Notes: generated by a model not told the origin, from the sequence alone. A DNA stretch of 64,000 nt from Candidatus Opimibacter skivensis (GCA_016721905.1 JADKHH010000003.1:1-64000); one strand, 5' to 3'. Shown: positions 24,024-32,728, counted from the first letter of the stretch. Made by a program: numbers and translations.

Positions 24024-26545
24024 TCCTATTCCAAAAGTTAGTAAAGGCGATCCCGTTCATCACGGGCATGTTGATGCTGTGTGATGTGCACAGCCAGCAG
24101 TCCTTTACCATTTTTGGAACCATAAAAGATCAGCAGGATAACCAACCTATCGAATTGGTCAGTGTGCTGTCACAGAAATTTTCTGTCGTTGCTAATACTG
24201 ATGTCAGCGGAAAGTATGAAATCGTATTGTCTGCTGGCCAGAATATTATTATACAGTTCAGGCGGACAGGCTATGATCATCTTGATTATGAAGTAGCTGC
24301 GCAACCTGCAGGCTCCCGTTATGAACTCAACATAAACCTTAAGCCTGTTAAATCAGATATGGAGGTGGTTGTCACCGGACAAAAAATCGATGATGCAGGC
24401 ATGATCAGGGAGAATGTTGAAGGAATGAAACTCATTCCAAGTACCACCGGCAATCTCGAATCATTATTGCCATACATAGCACTCGGAACAACAAGCGGTA
24501 CAGGAGGTGAGCTTACCTCACAATACAATGTGCGCGGAGGTAACTACGATGAAAACCTGGTTTATGTCAATGATTTTGAAATATACAGACCCCTCTTAGT
24601 AAGGAGCGGAAACCAGGAAGGATTGAGCCTGCCAAATCCAGACCTGATGAGAGATCTCAGCTTTTCTTCTGGCGGATTTGAAGCAAAGTATGGCGATAAG
24701 ATGTCTTCAGTACTTGATGTGCGATACAAACTCCCGGATAGTCTGCGAGGCTCCTTGATGGTCAGCTTACTCGGTGCATCCGGTCACCTGGAAGGAAGTA
24801 TGCCTGTTGGCAAGGATAGCTACAAGCGGTGGCGTTATCTGGTCGGCGTGAGGTACAAGACCTCAGCATACTTGTTAGGTTCACTGGATGTACAAGGTGA
24901 ATACAATCCATCATTTACCGATTACCAGATTTATACTACACTTGATCTCACCAGGGACTGGCAACTCGGGCTGCTCGCCAATATCAATAAAAGTAAATAT
25001 GATTTCATTCCTGTCAGCAGTGAAACAGCCACTGGGCTTATCAGTTTTGCGCTCAAGTTGTCTACGGATTTTGAAGGCGCAGAGAGTGATCTCTTCCTGA
25101 ATGGAATGACTGGCCTCGCTCTTTCATACGTGCCTGACAGAAAGAAAAATCCGCTGTTTCTAAAGTTTCTGTTTTCAGGATACAAGAGCCTGGAAGAGGA
25201 AAATCTGGATATCATCGGACAGTATCGCCTTAGCCAGATCGAAACTAACATCAATGATCCCGGTGCAGGTGAAGAAGTTGCTCTCCTCGGCACAGGAACG
25301 CAGCACGTTTACAGTAGAAACGTTTTGCAGACTAACATCCTAAATGCCGAAGTCAAGGGAGGCATTGAATTGCAACAGAGTCCTGAAAAATCAAATTTTA
25401 TCCAGGCAGGGTTAAGAGTTTCTTACCAGGATTTCACTGATCATATTCACGAATGGGAGCGATTGGATTCTGCAGGTTATTCCTTGCCATACGAACCAGA
25501 AGCGCTGGATTTGCTTTATGTCTTAAATTCAGATAGGGATATTGGCACACTCCTCTATTCAGGCTATGTGCAGAATACATACACCAGGCAATATGGAGGT
25601 GGAAAAGAGATCAGGATTACGGGCGGGGTACGCGGCCAGTATTCGGATGTCAACAATGAGTTTTTTCTGAGCCCCAGGGTTCAGTTTACCTATACACCTG
25701 TTGCATATAGAGGCTATAAGTTTGCTGCCGGGTGGTATTACCAGCCACCATTTTACAAGGAACTCCGGATGCCGGATGGCGTGATTAATCAAGGTGTTCT
25801 GGCACAGAAATCATTTCAGGTACTTGCCGGATACACAGCAGGTTTCGGACCTGACGGTACAGTCGGGCCCAAGTATAAACTGATCATAGAAGCATATTAT
25901 AAATCACTCTGGGATCTGGTCTCGTATGAAGTTGACAATGTGCGCATCCGATATGCCGGTGTCAACAATGCAACAGGCTACCTGGCGGGTATTGACTTCC
26001 GCATCAATGGAGAGTTGGTACCAGGTGCCGAGTCATGGATCAACCTTTCCTTCCTGCGCGCCCGAGAGCAACTGGATGGCATACAGCACCTCACACGCGA
26101 AGTAGGAGAAGCAGAAGGCGTACCGGTCAATGATGTGCCCCGACCAACAGACCAGTTTATGAACCTCAATGTTTTCTTCCAGGATTACCTTCCTAATAAT
26201 GACAATTTCCGTGTCCATCTCAATCTGTCAGTAGGTACCGGTCTTCCCTTCGGCATTAAGGGAAACAATGTCGTCTACCGCAATCCATACCGTTATAAAC
26301 CCTATCACCGGGTCGATATCGGCTTTTCGTTCAGACTCTGGAGCCGTCTCTGGGAGCAGACCCGGCCAAAGAGTTTTTTCCGCATGACCCGCGACAGCTG
26401 GATGAGCATAGAGATATTCAACCTCCTCCAGGTCCGCAATGAAGCCAGCCGTACCTGGGTCAAGACCATCTTCAAGCAACAATACGCCATCCCCAATTAC
26501 CTGACTTCCAGAAGGATAAACCTGAAGTTTCGCTTTGAATTCTAA
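24020..26545 (+). CDS. TonB-dependent outer-membrane receptor
   Basis: The 841-residue protein begins at TTG with a signal peptide (LVKAIPFITGMLMLCDVHSQ). A carboxypeptidase-regulatory-like domain follows (FTIFGTIKDQQDNQPIELVSV, to about residue 105), then a plug domain (YNVRGGNYDENLVYVNDFEIY) and a beta-barrel ending in RRINLKFRFEF with the terminal aromatic residue. TonB receptors import large ligands with energy from TonB-ExbBD. The ligand is unknown, and there is no SusD partner. The four-base overlap with rpe is unusual for such unlike products. An internal ATG 17 codons on would cut the signal peptide and is less likely. Confidence 0.92.
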   Translation: MILFQKLVKAIPFITGMLMLCDVHSQQSFTIFGTIKDQQDNQPIELVSVLSQKFSVVANTDVSGKYEIVLSAGQNIIIQFRRTGYDHLDYEVAAQPAGSRYELNINLKPVKSDMEVVVTGQKIDDAGMIRENVEGMKLIPSTTGNLESLLPYIALGTTSGTGGELTSQYNVRGGNYDENLVYVNDFEIYRPLLVRSGNQEGLSLPNPDLMRDLSFSSGGFEAKYGDKMSSVLDVRYKLPDSLRGSLMVSLLGASGHLEGSMPVGKDSYKRWRYLVGVRYKTSAYLLGSLDVQGEYNPSFTDYQIYTTLDLTRDWQLGLLANINKSKYDFIPVSSETATGLISFALKLSTDFEGAESDLFLNGMTGLALSYVPDRKKNPLFLKFLFSGYKSLEEENLDIIGQYRLSQIETNINDPGAGEEVALLGTGTQHVYSRNVLQTNILNAEVKGGIELQQSPEKSNFIQAGLRVSYQDFTDHIHEWERLDSAGYSLPYEPEALDLLYVLNSDRDIGTLLYSGYVQNTYTRQYGGGKEIRITGGVRGQYSDVNNEFFLSPRVQFTYTPVAYRGYKFAAGWYYQPPFYKELRMPDGVINQGVLAQKSFQVLAGYTAGFGPDGTVGPKYKLIIEAYYKSLWDLVSYEVDNVRIRYAGVNNATGYLAGIDFRINGELVPGAESWINLSFLRAREQLDGIQHLTREVGEAEGVPVNDVPRPTDQFMNLNVFFQDYLPNNDNFRVHLNLSVGTGLPFGIKGNNVVYRNPYRYKPYHRVDIGFSFRLWSRLWEQTRPKSFFRMTRDSWMSIEIFNLLQVRNEASRTWVKTIFKQQYAIPNYLTSRRINLKFRFEF

Positions 26546-26580
26546 AGATCAAAGATGTAGAAATCCGATTTGCCCCTAAA

Positions 26581-26595
26581 TCCCCTAAAAGGGGA
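26581..26595. terminator. Short hairpin after the TonB receptor gene
   Basis: TCCCCT-AAA-AGGGGA is a perfect 6-bp stem with ACTTTAA after it, in a CCCCTAAATCCCCTAAAAGGGG context. There is no real T run, so terminator function is uncertain. Confidence 0.45.
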
Positions 26596-26628
26596 CTTTA
26601 ATGAATCATCAAATCAAAATTATTTTAA

Positions 26629-26729
26629 ATAATCATCTCGAATCGGCAACAACCTGTTGCTCAAAACTGTACGATCTTCTTGAATGATAATCACCTCGAA
26701 TCGGGCACCAGACTGTCGCTCAAAACTGT
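26629..26729. repeat. Two-copy imperfect direct repeat (58-bp period)
   Basis: Copy one (26629-26670) and copy two (26687-26729) share ATAATCAyCTCGAATCGG, then GCTCAAAACTGT at the end, with a more variable middle. Nothing else repeats nearby. The second copy runs straight into the orphan reading frame at 26730. Confidence 0.7.
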
Positions 26730-26882
26730 CTGAGCCGCGAGGAAGAATTGTTTCAGGCATTGACAAGACTCATGGTGTCAAATCAAAGTCAAGAAACAAA
26801 ACATGAAAAACGAACCAGCGAGAAAGCATATAAGGAAGCCAAGCTATTGATCTACACACTTAGCGAGTTTTTTGAGCACTAG
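26730..26882 (+). pseudogene. Orphan 50-codon frame, possible gene remnant
   Basis: From CTG at 26730 a frame reads LSREEELFQALTRLM and later TSEKAYKEAKLLIYTLSEFF before TAG. It looks like a helical protein with normal amino-acid use, but it has no conventional start and no promoter. It may be the 3' end of a lost gene. I do not recognise the family. Confidence 0.35.
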
Positions 26883-26925
26883 ATTTTTGGTTACTTTTCC
26901 GGCAAAAAAAGAACAGAATCCATTC

Positions 26926-26957
26926 TTTTGGATATCAGGAACTTCCGTGTATCTTTG
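26926..26957 (+). promoter_or_regulatory. Complete promoter of rpsP
   Basis: A -33 element TTTTG (26926-26930) and a -7 element TATCTTTG (26950-26957) are separated by 19 bp, the preferred Bacteroidota spacing. The leader to the ATG is 78 bp and ends in an A/T-rich stretch without a Shine-Dalgarno motif. Confidence 0.75.
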
Positions 26958-27035
26958 CCGTCCGTTAAAAACCGGTGGTTCACTCGTGAAGGCAGCCGGC
27001 AAGGTATATTAACCATTAAATTTTAACTCTAACAA

Positions 27036-27683
27036 ATGTCAGTAAGAATCAGACTTCAGCGTCACGGACGCAAACAATCTCCTCTGTATCACATAGTTAT
27101 AGCTGATGCAAGGGCTCCAAGGGATGGTAGTTTTATTGAGCGCATCGGCGTCTACAACCCGATGACCAAACCCGCTACGATCGATATCGATCGCATGAAA
27201 GCCTATGAATGGATGACTAACGGTGCCCAGCCTACTGAGACCGTTCGCGCTATCCTCCGCTTCAAGGGCGTACTCTACTACAAACACCTACAGCGTGGTG
27301 TCAGCAAAGGCGCTATGACCCCGGAAGATGCAGAAATCAAGTTCAGAGCCTGGGTTGATGCCAAAGAAGCCAGAATCCAGGAGCGCGTGAAAGCTACAGC
27401 AGAAGAACGCAAAGAACGCGCAGCTCAGATTTCAGGTTCAGTGAAGAAGGTGGTCAAGAAGAAGGTGGAAACACCAGTGGAAGATGAATTGCTAAGTGTT
27501 GACCTGGCAGAACAGGCTGCAGCAGAAACCGCAGCAGATGCTGATGTTGTTGAAGCACCTGAGGTTGTTGTCGCAGAAGCTCCGGCAGAAGAAGCACCAG
27601 CAGTCGAAACACCTGTTGAAGAAGCACCAGCTGCTGAAACACCAGCTGAAGAAGCAAATACAGAGACTACACCTGAGGCCTGA
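27036..27683 (+). CDS. rpsP: 30S ribosomal protein S16 (bS16) with long acidic/Ala-Pro tail
   Basis: Residues 1-80 are a normal bS16 (MSVRIRLQRHGRKQSPLYHIVIADARAPRDG, RIGVYNPMTKP). A basic helical extension follows (EDAEIKFRAWVDAKEARIQE ... KKVVKKKVE, to about 150). The last ~55 residues are a low-complexity repeat of EAP, VEEAP and AEE words. The total of 215 residues is far longer than the ~82 of E. coli S16; some extension is normal in Bacteroidota, but the acidic repeat tail is notable. bS16 sits in the 30S body. It is a single-gene unit here. Confidence 0.95.
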   Translation: MSVRIRLQRHGRKQSPLYHIVIADARAPRDGSFIERIGVYNPMTKPATIDIDRMKAYEWMTNGAQPTETVRAILRFKGVLYYKHLQRGVSKGAMTPEDAEIKFRAWVDAKEARIQERVKATAEERKERAAQISGSVKKVVKKKVETPVEDELLSVDLAEQAAAETAADADVVEAPEVVVAEAPAEEAPAVETPVEEAPAAETPAEEANTETTPEA

Positions 27684-27759
27684 TAGCCCAGGTTAAGGAT
27701 ACAGGGCATTGTGAAAATGATGCCTTTTGAGTTTATAAGTTTTTGGGAAAAGAAATTTA

Positions 27760-27798
27760 GTACACCTGGTAAGGCCTATTGTGTCTTACCAGGTGTAC
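27760..27798. terminator. Perfect 14-bp inverted repeat between rpsP and the next gene
   Basis: GTACACCTGGTAAG (27760-27773) pairs with CTTACCAGGTGTAC (27785-27798) across 11 bases. The stem is strong, but no T run follows. It ends 32 bp before the next ATG, so it could be a terminator for rpsP, a leader hairpin or an operator. Confidence 0.6.
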
Positions 27799-27830
27799 AT
27801 GTATTAAACGGTATTTAAATTAAGCTACCT

Positions 27831-29264
27831 ATGGAAAAACTGGATCAGAAATACCAGATCGAACTGGATTCCCTCAGAGGAGTTATTCAAAGTTCAGATG
27901 TCCTCGCCACCTACCTCGATGATGAGGAGGAGGCCAGTTACCAGGCCATCAGGGAGGCATTCGAGCCGCAAATCGAAAACCTGTATGAGCGCGTTGCTGA
28001 AGATCATCCACTGCAGTTGACGACCCTCGAATCTGCCCTGCTGCATACCGATTTTGAAGGCCTGTATTTGCCTAAAGTTCTAGGTTTTAGCGTGCTGAGA
28101 GGCGAGATTGATAGCGAGTATCATTACAGGCGTCCACAGGATCATTTCAAAGAAGTTTTGCTCGCCCTTGCCGACTCTTCCAATTTCGAATGGATCAAGA
28201 ATAAGATCGGTCAGAGCTGCCAGATAGGGTTTTCACTCTCCAGCGAAATCTGGGTGAGTAATCTCATCAACCAGGTGGAGAATAAGAAAGTGAAACACTT
28301 TTATGAATCCATGATCAACGATAAGTTCCGCGTGCTCTCCGCCAGGAAAGCAGCCTACGACGGATACTTTCGCCAGTTTACACACCATAATTACCACTCA
28401 GCTGAATTTCCAAAAACAATCGGCGAGTTAAAGACCCTGTTTTCATCACTGGAAAAATTTATCCAGTACAGGATCAAACACGACAAGATCAATCAAAGCC
28501 TGCTGCCAAATTTCAAAGAGTTTCTGAACAACGAAGCTTTTAAGAAGGAGGAGGAATACCTGAGAATGTTGATCCTTTTCAGCCGCTATTTTCCGCATGC
28601 AGGACATGAAGATTGGATCAAAGGCATCTTGAATTCTGCCAGGACAAATATTCCGGATTTCAATGAACTGTATTTCAAATACCTACTCGAGATTGAGTCC
28701 AAAGGCCTCAAGTTGGATAAGGAATCTGACTTGAATGTGCAAAAGCTTCTGGATACAACCTTGCAGGATGACCTGATGAGATATTCATCGCTCATCGAAG
28801 TGATCCACCAGAAAGGATACATCCACGAAGATGCGATCGAAGCCACCAGGAATTTTTACGAAAACCACGCCGGGCTTTCTAATATAAATGAATCGCTGCG
28901 CCATACCATCTATGGTCACTTCCAGCAGTTGATAGCAAATCTGCCGGAGGAGGATTATAAAGTCCTCACCGGTTCAGAGCATAAGAAATCTGAAGAAGAA
29001 GCTGTCAAGGATGAAAGTATCTCCAGGTTTATGAAGCTCTACATGGATATTTTCGCCAACCAGGAGTTTAACATCCGCCTGCGCGATCTCTCCATGGGCT
29101 ATGTCAACAAATGCCTGAAGAAATTCACAGACAAGCGAAGCGCACACTACCAGGATATCAAGCACTTTGTGATGGATAAGTTTCCGGAGTGGGCCTTTAT
29201 GAAGGAAAAGGAAGTAGCCGAACTCTTCAAGACACGTCGCAAGCGCAAGCCAGGGAAAGGTTAA
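27831..29264 (+). CDS. Conserved-looking helical cytoplasmic protein, function unknown
   Basis: I do not recognise this 477-residue protein. It has no signal peptide, membrane segment or cysteine-rich motif and is strongly charged and mostly helical. Aromatic-rich stretches such as NNEAFKKEEEYLRMLILFSRYFPHAGHEDW and FMKLYMDIFANQEFNIRLRDLSMGYV recur through its length, and a basic tail (FKTRRKRKPGKG) ends it. The spacing suggests HEAT- or ARM-like helical repeats, but I cannot define a unit. The frame is clean and begins at ATG after the inverted repeat at 27760. Its TAA stop is the first unit of a heptamer array. Confidence 0.7.
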   Translation: MEKLDQKYQIELDSLRGVIQSSDVLATYLDDEEEASYQAIREAFEPQIENLYERVAEDHPLQLTTLESALLHTDFEGLYLPKVLGFSVLRGEIDSEYHYRRPQDHFKEVLLALADSSNFEWIKNKIGQSCQIGFSLSSEIWVSNLINQVENKKVKHFYESMINDKFRVLSARKAAYDGYFRQFTHHNYHSAEFPKTIGELKTLFSSLEKFIQYRIKHDKINQSLLPNFKEFLNNEAFKKEEEYLRMLILFSRYFPHAGHEDWIKGILNSARTNIPDFNELYFKYLLEIESKGLKLDKESDLNVQKLLDTTLQDDLMRYSSLIEVIHQKGYIHEDAIEATRNFYENHAGLSNINESLRHTIYGHFQQLIANLPEEDYKVLTGSEHKKSEEEAVKDESISRFMKLYMDIFANQEFNIRLRDLSMGYVNKCLKKFTDKRSAHYQDIKHFVMDKFPEWAFMKEKEVAELFKTRRKRKPGKG

Positions 29265-29519
29265 GTTAACAGTCGGCAGTCTACAGTCGGCAGTTGCCAT
29301 TAAGTAGTATTCAGTAAGCAATTGGAAAGAGTCCTTTGACCGAACACCGAACACTGAATACAATTACCGATTACCGAGCACTGCGGACAGCAAACCGCAA
29401 ACTTAAGACTTCCCACTGCCGCCTGCTGACTGAAGACTGAAGACTGTGGACTGTGGACTGCAGACTGCCCACTGTCGACTGAAGACTGCCCACTGCGGAC
29501 TGAAGACTGCAAACTTTCG
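29262..29519. repeat. Heptamer tandem arrays filling an intergenic gap
   Basis: A first run starts at the TAA stop: TAAGTTA, ACAGTCG, GCAGTCT, ACAGTCG, GCAGTTG (29262-29296). A second run from 29339 to 29519 has 26 consecutive units. All are 7 bp except one 6-bp unit, mostly ACTGNNN or ACCGNNN, with ACTGAAG occurring four times. It ends 12 bp before the next ATG. This is the longest array in the window. Confidence 0.9.
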
Positions 29520-29531
29520 TTAAATTGTGCC

Positions 29532-30614
29532 ATGCTTTCAGATAAGGTGCCATATTACATCCTTGATCTCCTCCAGCAGGCCCCTTCGGTCTATGTGGAG
29601 GGTCTCGGACGTTTTGAGGCCATCTTTCACCCGGCATTGATTGATCTCCCCAATGCAAGGATTAAACCCCCTTATGTCGAGCCAGATTTCAAGGACAACC
29701 CGGAAGCACCCAACGAAACACTCGCAAATTATATACGCTATGTCTCCGGCCCTGAAATCGGGTCACCTGAAAAAGCCATTGCTGAATTTGTAAGCACCGT
29801 CCATGAAAACACTTTGGATGGGAAAACGTACCTGATTGAAAAATTCGGCACCTTTTCCCGATCATCTCTCGGCAACATTCGATTCACGCCGGACTGGGAT
29901 GCGTTTAATCTTTCTTTCAGTGGATTGGAAGTCCTGGATCTCAGGAAAACAGAAGAGGTGAAAACGACAACTCCTGTTTTTGTGCCACCACCAGTGACAT
30001 ATGATTTCACCCCGGAGATTAAAGAGCCTGTTAGTTATGTTCCCGCAGAACCAACTACAGTAAATGAAGAGACCACAGAGGTCGCACCTTCTCCACCTAC
30101 CGAAGAACAGATCAGACATCAGGAGCGCATCGATGAATCAACCTCCAGGCTATGGTGGATTATTCTGACCTCTGCTTTGGTCCTCATCGCTGTGTTATGT
30201 GCTTATCTGGCCTGGGACATCATCAGTAACAGGAATAGGCTCAACGACCTTACTCAGGTTTATCAGGATACTTCTGCGACCATCCGCATTGATGAACCAA
30301 TCAACACAACCGACACTACCAATACTGAAAATATACCCGTCAATACGGATACATCTACAGGTGAGATTCCGCCCGCGGAAAATACGCAGCAACCTACTTC
30401 ATCCCCGTGCTATGTTGTGGTCGGAGCCTTTACCGACCCTGCTAATATTTCGAAGATGGTAGACCGACTCACATCTTTAGGATACGTATCCGAACTCCTC
30501 AAAGGAGGATCATTGACCAGAGTTGCCATCCGTTCTTCCTGTGATCAGGAGGCACTGCAGAAGTTGCTCAATGACGCAAGGTCCTCTATCAATCCTGAAT
30601 CCTGGATCTACTAA
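29532..30614 (+). CDS. CCDC81-type HU-domain protein with membrane helix and SPOR domain
   Basis: This 360-residue protein has two N-terminal HU-like domains of the bacterial CCDC81 type (YYILDLLQQAPSVYVEGLGRF and LIEKFGTFSRSSLGNIRFTP). A Pro/Glu-rich linker follows, then one transmembrane helix (about 207-231) and a C-terminal SPOR domain (about 291-360, PCYVVVGAFTDPANISKMVD). SPOR domains bind denuded peptidoglycan at division sites, so the C-terminus should lie in the periplasm and the HU part in the cytoplasm. Such a protein could link nucleoid or cytoskeleton to the septum; this is inference. Its stop overlaps the next ATG (TAATG). Confidence 0.85.
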   Translation: MLSDKVPYYILDLLQQAPSVYVEGLGRFEAIFHPALIDLPNARIKPPYVEPDFKDNPEAPNETLANYIRYVSGPEIGSPEKAIAEFVSTVHENTLDGKTYLIEKFGTFSRSSLGNIRFTPDWDAFNLSFSGLEVLDLRKTEEVKTTTPVFVPPPVTYDFTPEIKEPVSYVPAEPTTVNEETTEVAPSPPTEEQIRHQERIDESTSRLWWIILTSALVLIAVLCAYLAWDIISNRNRLNDLTQVYQDTSATIRIDEPINTTDTTNTENIPVNTDTSTGEIPPAENTQQPTSSPCYVVVGAFTDPANISKMVDRLTSLGYVSELLKGGSLTRVAIRSSCDQEALQKLLNDARSSINPESWIY

Positions 30615-32179
30615 TGCAAGAAGTCGAAATCAGGATTGCTCCTGAAGATTATGAAGACCAGAAATTACTCACGGGTGATCTGGCAAAGGCTGCAAAGATT
30701 ACACCTTCCAGGATCAAGGAATTCAGGATTCTGCGACGCTCCCTGGATGCGAGGTTCAGGCCTCCGGTTTATTTAGTACGCGCGATAATTACAGTAGGTG
30801 ATCCTTTGCCTGCTGTACCAACAGAGCTAGATGACTTACCTGACGTCTCCGGCGCCAGAGAAGTACATATCATTGGAGCCGGACCTGCAGGCTATTTTGC
30901 AGCCCTCGAATGTATCAGGGAAGGCTTGCGCCCGATCGTCCTGGACAGAGGCAAGGATGTGCAAGCAAGAAGGAAAGATCTAAAGGCTATTCAACAGGAT
31001 GGAGTTGTCAACCCACACTCCAATTATTGTTTTGGAGAAGGAGGTGCAGGTACGTATTCTGACGGAAAATTATACACCCGCTCAGGTAAGCGTGGCAACA
31101 TCGACAAAGTGCTGAGAACCCTGGTGGAATGCGGTGCTAACCCCGAGGTATTGGTGGATGCACATCCGCATATAGGTTCCAATAAATTGCCGGGCATCAT
31201 CGCCACGATGCGCAAAACGATTGAGGAACATGGTGGTCTTGTAGTTTTTAATTCGTTCGTCACAGGATTTATTCTTGAAGGCGGATCACCGCGAAAGATC
31301 ACCGGGCTTGAGCTCAATGGCAAGGATCGTATCAATGCAGATCATGTCATCCTCGCTACAGGACACAGTGCACGTGACATCTTCGATCTTCTACTCGAAA
31401 ATAAAATATTGATCGAACCAAAGCCTTTTGCCTTAGGGGTGCGGATCGAACATTCCCAAAATTTTGTGGACCTCAATCAGTATGGTATTGCTCCACGAGG
31501 ACCACATCTGCCTGCAGCCAGTTATGCACTGAATGCGCAGGCGGGCAATCGTGGCGTATATTCCTTTTGCATGTGCCCCGGTGGTTTGATTGTGCCGGCC
31601 GCTACATCTCCGGGCGAAATTGTGGTCAATGGTATGTCACTCTCAAGACGCGATAGCCCGTATGCCAACTCCGGAGTTGTCACGGCGGTAGAGCTCGAAG
31701 ATATGCAGCCATATAATGCTGCTGGCGTTCTCATGGGTGTTGCACTGCAACGTGAAGTGGAACAGAAAATGTTTAGTGTCGGCAATGGATCTCAAGCCGC
31801 CCCTGCGCAAAGGCTTACCGATTTTCTGGCTAAGAAAGTATCATTGGATATTCCGGAGAGTAGTTATATCCCCGGATTGTTTTCAGCCCCGCTGCATGAA
31901 TTACTTCCAGCATGGATATATGACAGGCTGGCGTATGGTATCCGAGGCTTTGATCATAAGATGAACGGGTATGTCGATGCGAATGCTGTAGTTGTGGCCA
32001 CGGAGAGCAGGACCTCAAGCCCCGTCAGGGTGCCCAGGACGGCCGATGGCATGCATGTGGAAATAGAAGGCCTCTTTCCGTGTGGTGAAGGAGCAGGTTA
32101 TGCAGGAGGCATCTTGTCGGCCGCTATGGATGGTCAGAATATTGCAAGGGCTGTGAAAAATTATATTCAATCAAAGTAA
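30614..32179 (+). CDS. FAD-dependent dehydrogenase (COG2509-like)
   Basis: A 521-residue flavoprotein. An N-terminal ~85-residue domain (EVEIRIAPEDYEDQKLL) precedes the dinucleotide-binding motif HIIGAGPAGYFAALE. It then has NYCFGEGGAGTYSDGKLYTR, SMCPGG-like CMCPGGLIVPA, and the closing FAD motif FPCGEGAGYAGGILSAAMDG. This architecture is that of uncharacterised FAD-dependent dehydrogenases found widely in bacteria. The substrate is not known. It overlaps the SPOR gene stop by one base, so it is translated from the same mRNA, and the DoxX gene follows after 16 bp. Confidence 0.88.
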   Translation: MQEVEIRIAPEDYEDQKLLTGDLAKAAKITPSRIKEFRILRRSLDARFRPPVYLVRAIITVGDPLPAVPTELDDLPDVSGAREVHIIGAGPAGYFAALECIREGLRPIVLDRGKDVQARRKDLKAIQQDGVVNPHSNYCFGEGGAGTYSDGKLYTRSGKRGNIDKVLRTLVECGANPEVLVDAHPHIGSNKLPGIIATMRKTIEEHGGLVVFNSFVTGFILEGGSPRKITGLELNGKDRINADHVILATGHSARDIFDLLLENKILIEPKPFALGVRIEHSQNFVDLNQYGIAPRGPHLPAASYALNAQAGNRGVYSFCMCPGGLIVPAATSPGEIVVNGMSLSRRDSPYANSGVVTAVELEDMQPYNAAGVLMGVALQREVEQKMFSVGNGSQAAPAQRLTDFLAKKVSLDIPESSYIPGLFSAPLHELLPAWIYDRLAYGIRGFDHKMNGYVDANAVVVATESRTSSPVRVPRTADGMHVEIEGLFPCGEGAGYAGGILSAAMDGQNIARAVKNYIQSK

Positions 32180-32195
32180 AGTCAACATTCATTTT

Positions 32196-32621
32196 ATGAA
32201 CCACATCTTTGATCTTGTCGGGCGCATCCTCATCAGCGCGATATTTTTCTTCGAAGCAATTGATTCCATCATGTTTGCCGAGAAGATGAAGACGACGATG
32301 GCCGAATATGGAATCACCTGGAGACCTGACTTTCTCCTCTACTCCTCCATTGTTGCATTGGTAGTTGGCGCCATCATGCTGCTCATTGGATACAGGATCA
32401 GGTTTGGGGTGTGGTTATTATTACTCTATTGGCTTCCGGTAACGTTTATTGTGTATTCATTCTGGAATGACCCCGTTACCACCCAGCGGTTGCATGCAAT
32501 ACTGTTTATGAAAAACCTGGCTATTGCGGGCGGCCTCTTGATGATCGCCGCTCACGGAGGTGGAAAGTATAGTATCCAACGATTGTTTGTGGTCACCAAG
32601 ATTCCTCACAAGGATACTTGA
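32196..32621 (+). CDS. DoxX family membrane protein
   Basis: This 141-residue protein has four hydrophobic segments. The signature start VGRILISAIFFFEAIDSIM and the region MLLIGYRIRFGVWLLLLYWLPVTF match the DoxX/YphA family. Members are linked to redox or detoxification processes, but the molecular role is unclear. It is the third gene of a tight operon (HU-SPOR, FAD dehydrogenase, DoxX). Confidence 0.85.
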   Translation: MNHIFDLVGRILISAIFFFEAIDSIMFAEKMKTTMAEYGITWRPDFLLYSSIVALVVGAIMLLIGYRIRFGVWLLLLYWLPVTFIVYSFWNDPVTTQRLHAILFMKNLAIAGGLLMIAAHGGGKYSIQRLFVVTKIPHKDT

Positions 32622-32627
32622 TTAAAT

Positions 32628-32722
32628 CCGGCCAGCGGCCGTTGTTGGTGTCCTGCCGTTGTTGGTGTCCCCACCAACAACCAGAACCAATTCCTGCTGG
32701 TGGTGGGGACACCAGGCCAGCG
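32628..32722. repeat. REP-like palindromic element between convergent genes
   Basis: CCGTTGTTGGTGTCC is repeated directly with a 17-bp period. TGGTGTCCCCACCA (32663-32676) and TGGTGGGGACACCA (32700-32713) are a perfect 14-bp inverted repeat. GGCCAGCGGC flanks both ends (near 32630 and 32714). It may act as a terminator stem. The sequence looks like a dispersed palindromic repeat. Confidence 0.65.
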
Positions 32723-32728
32723 GCATCT

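Noticed and set aside
29339..29519. CRISPR-like array
   Set aside because: The units are 7 bp with no spacers and no cas gene is nearby; it is a short tandem repeat.
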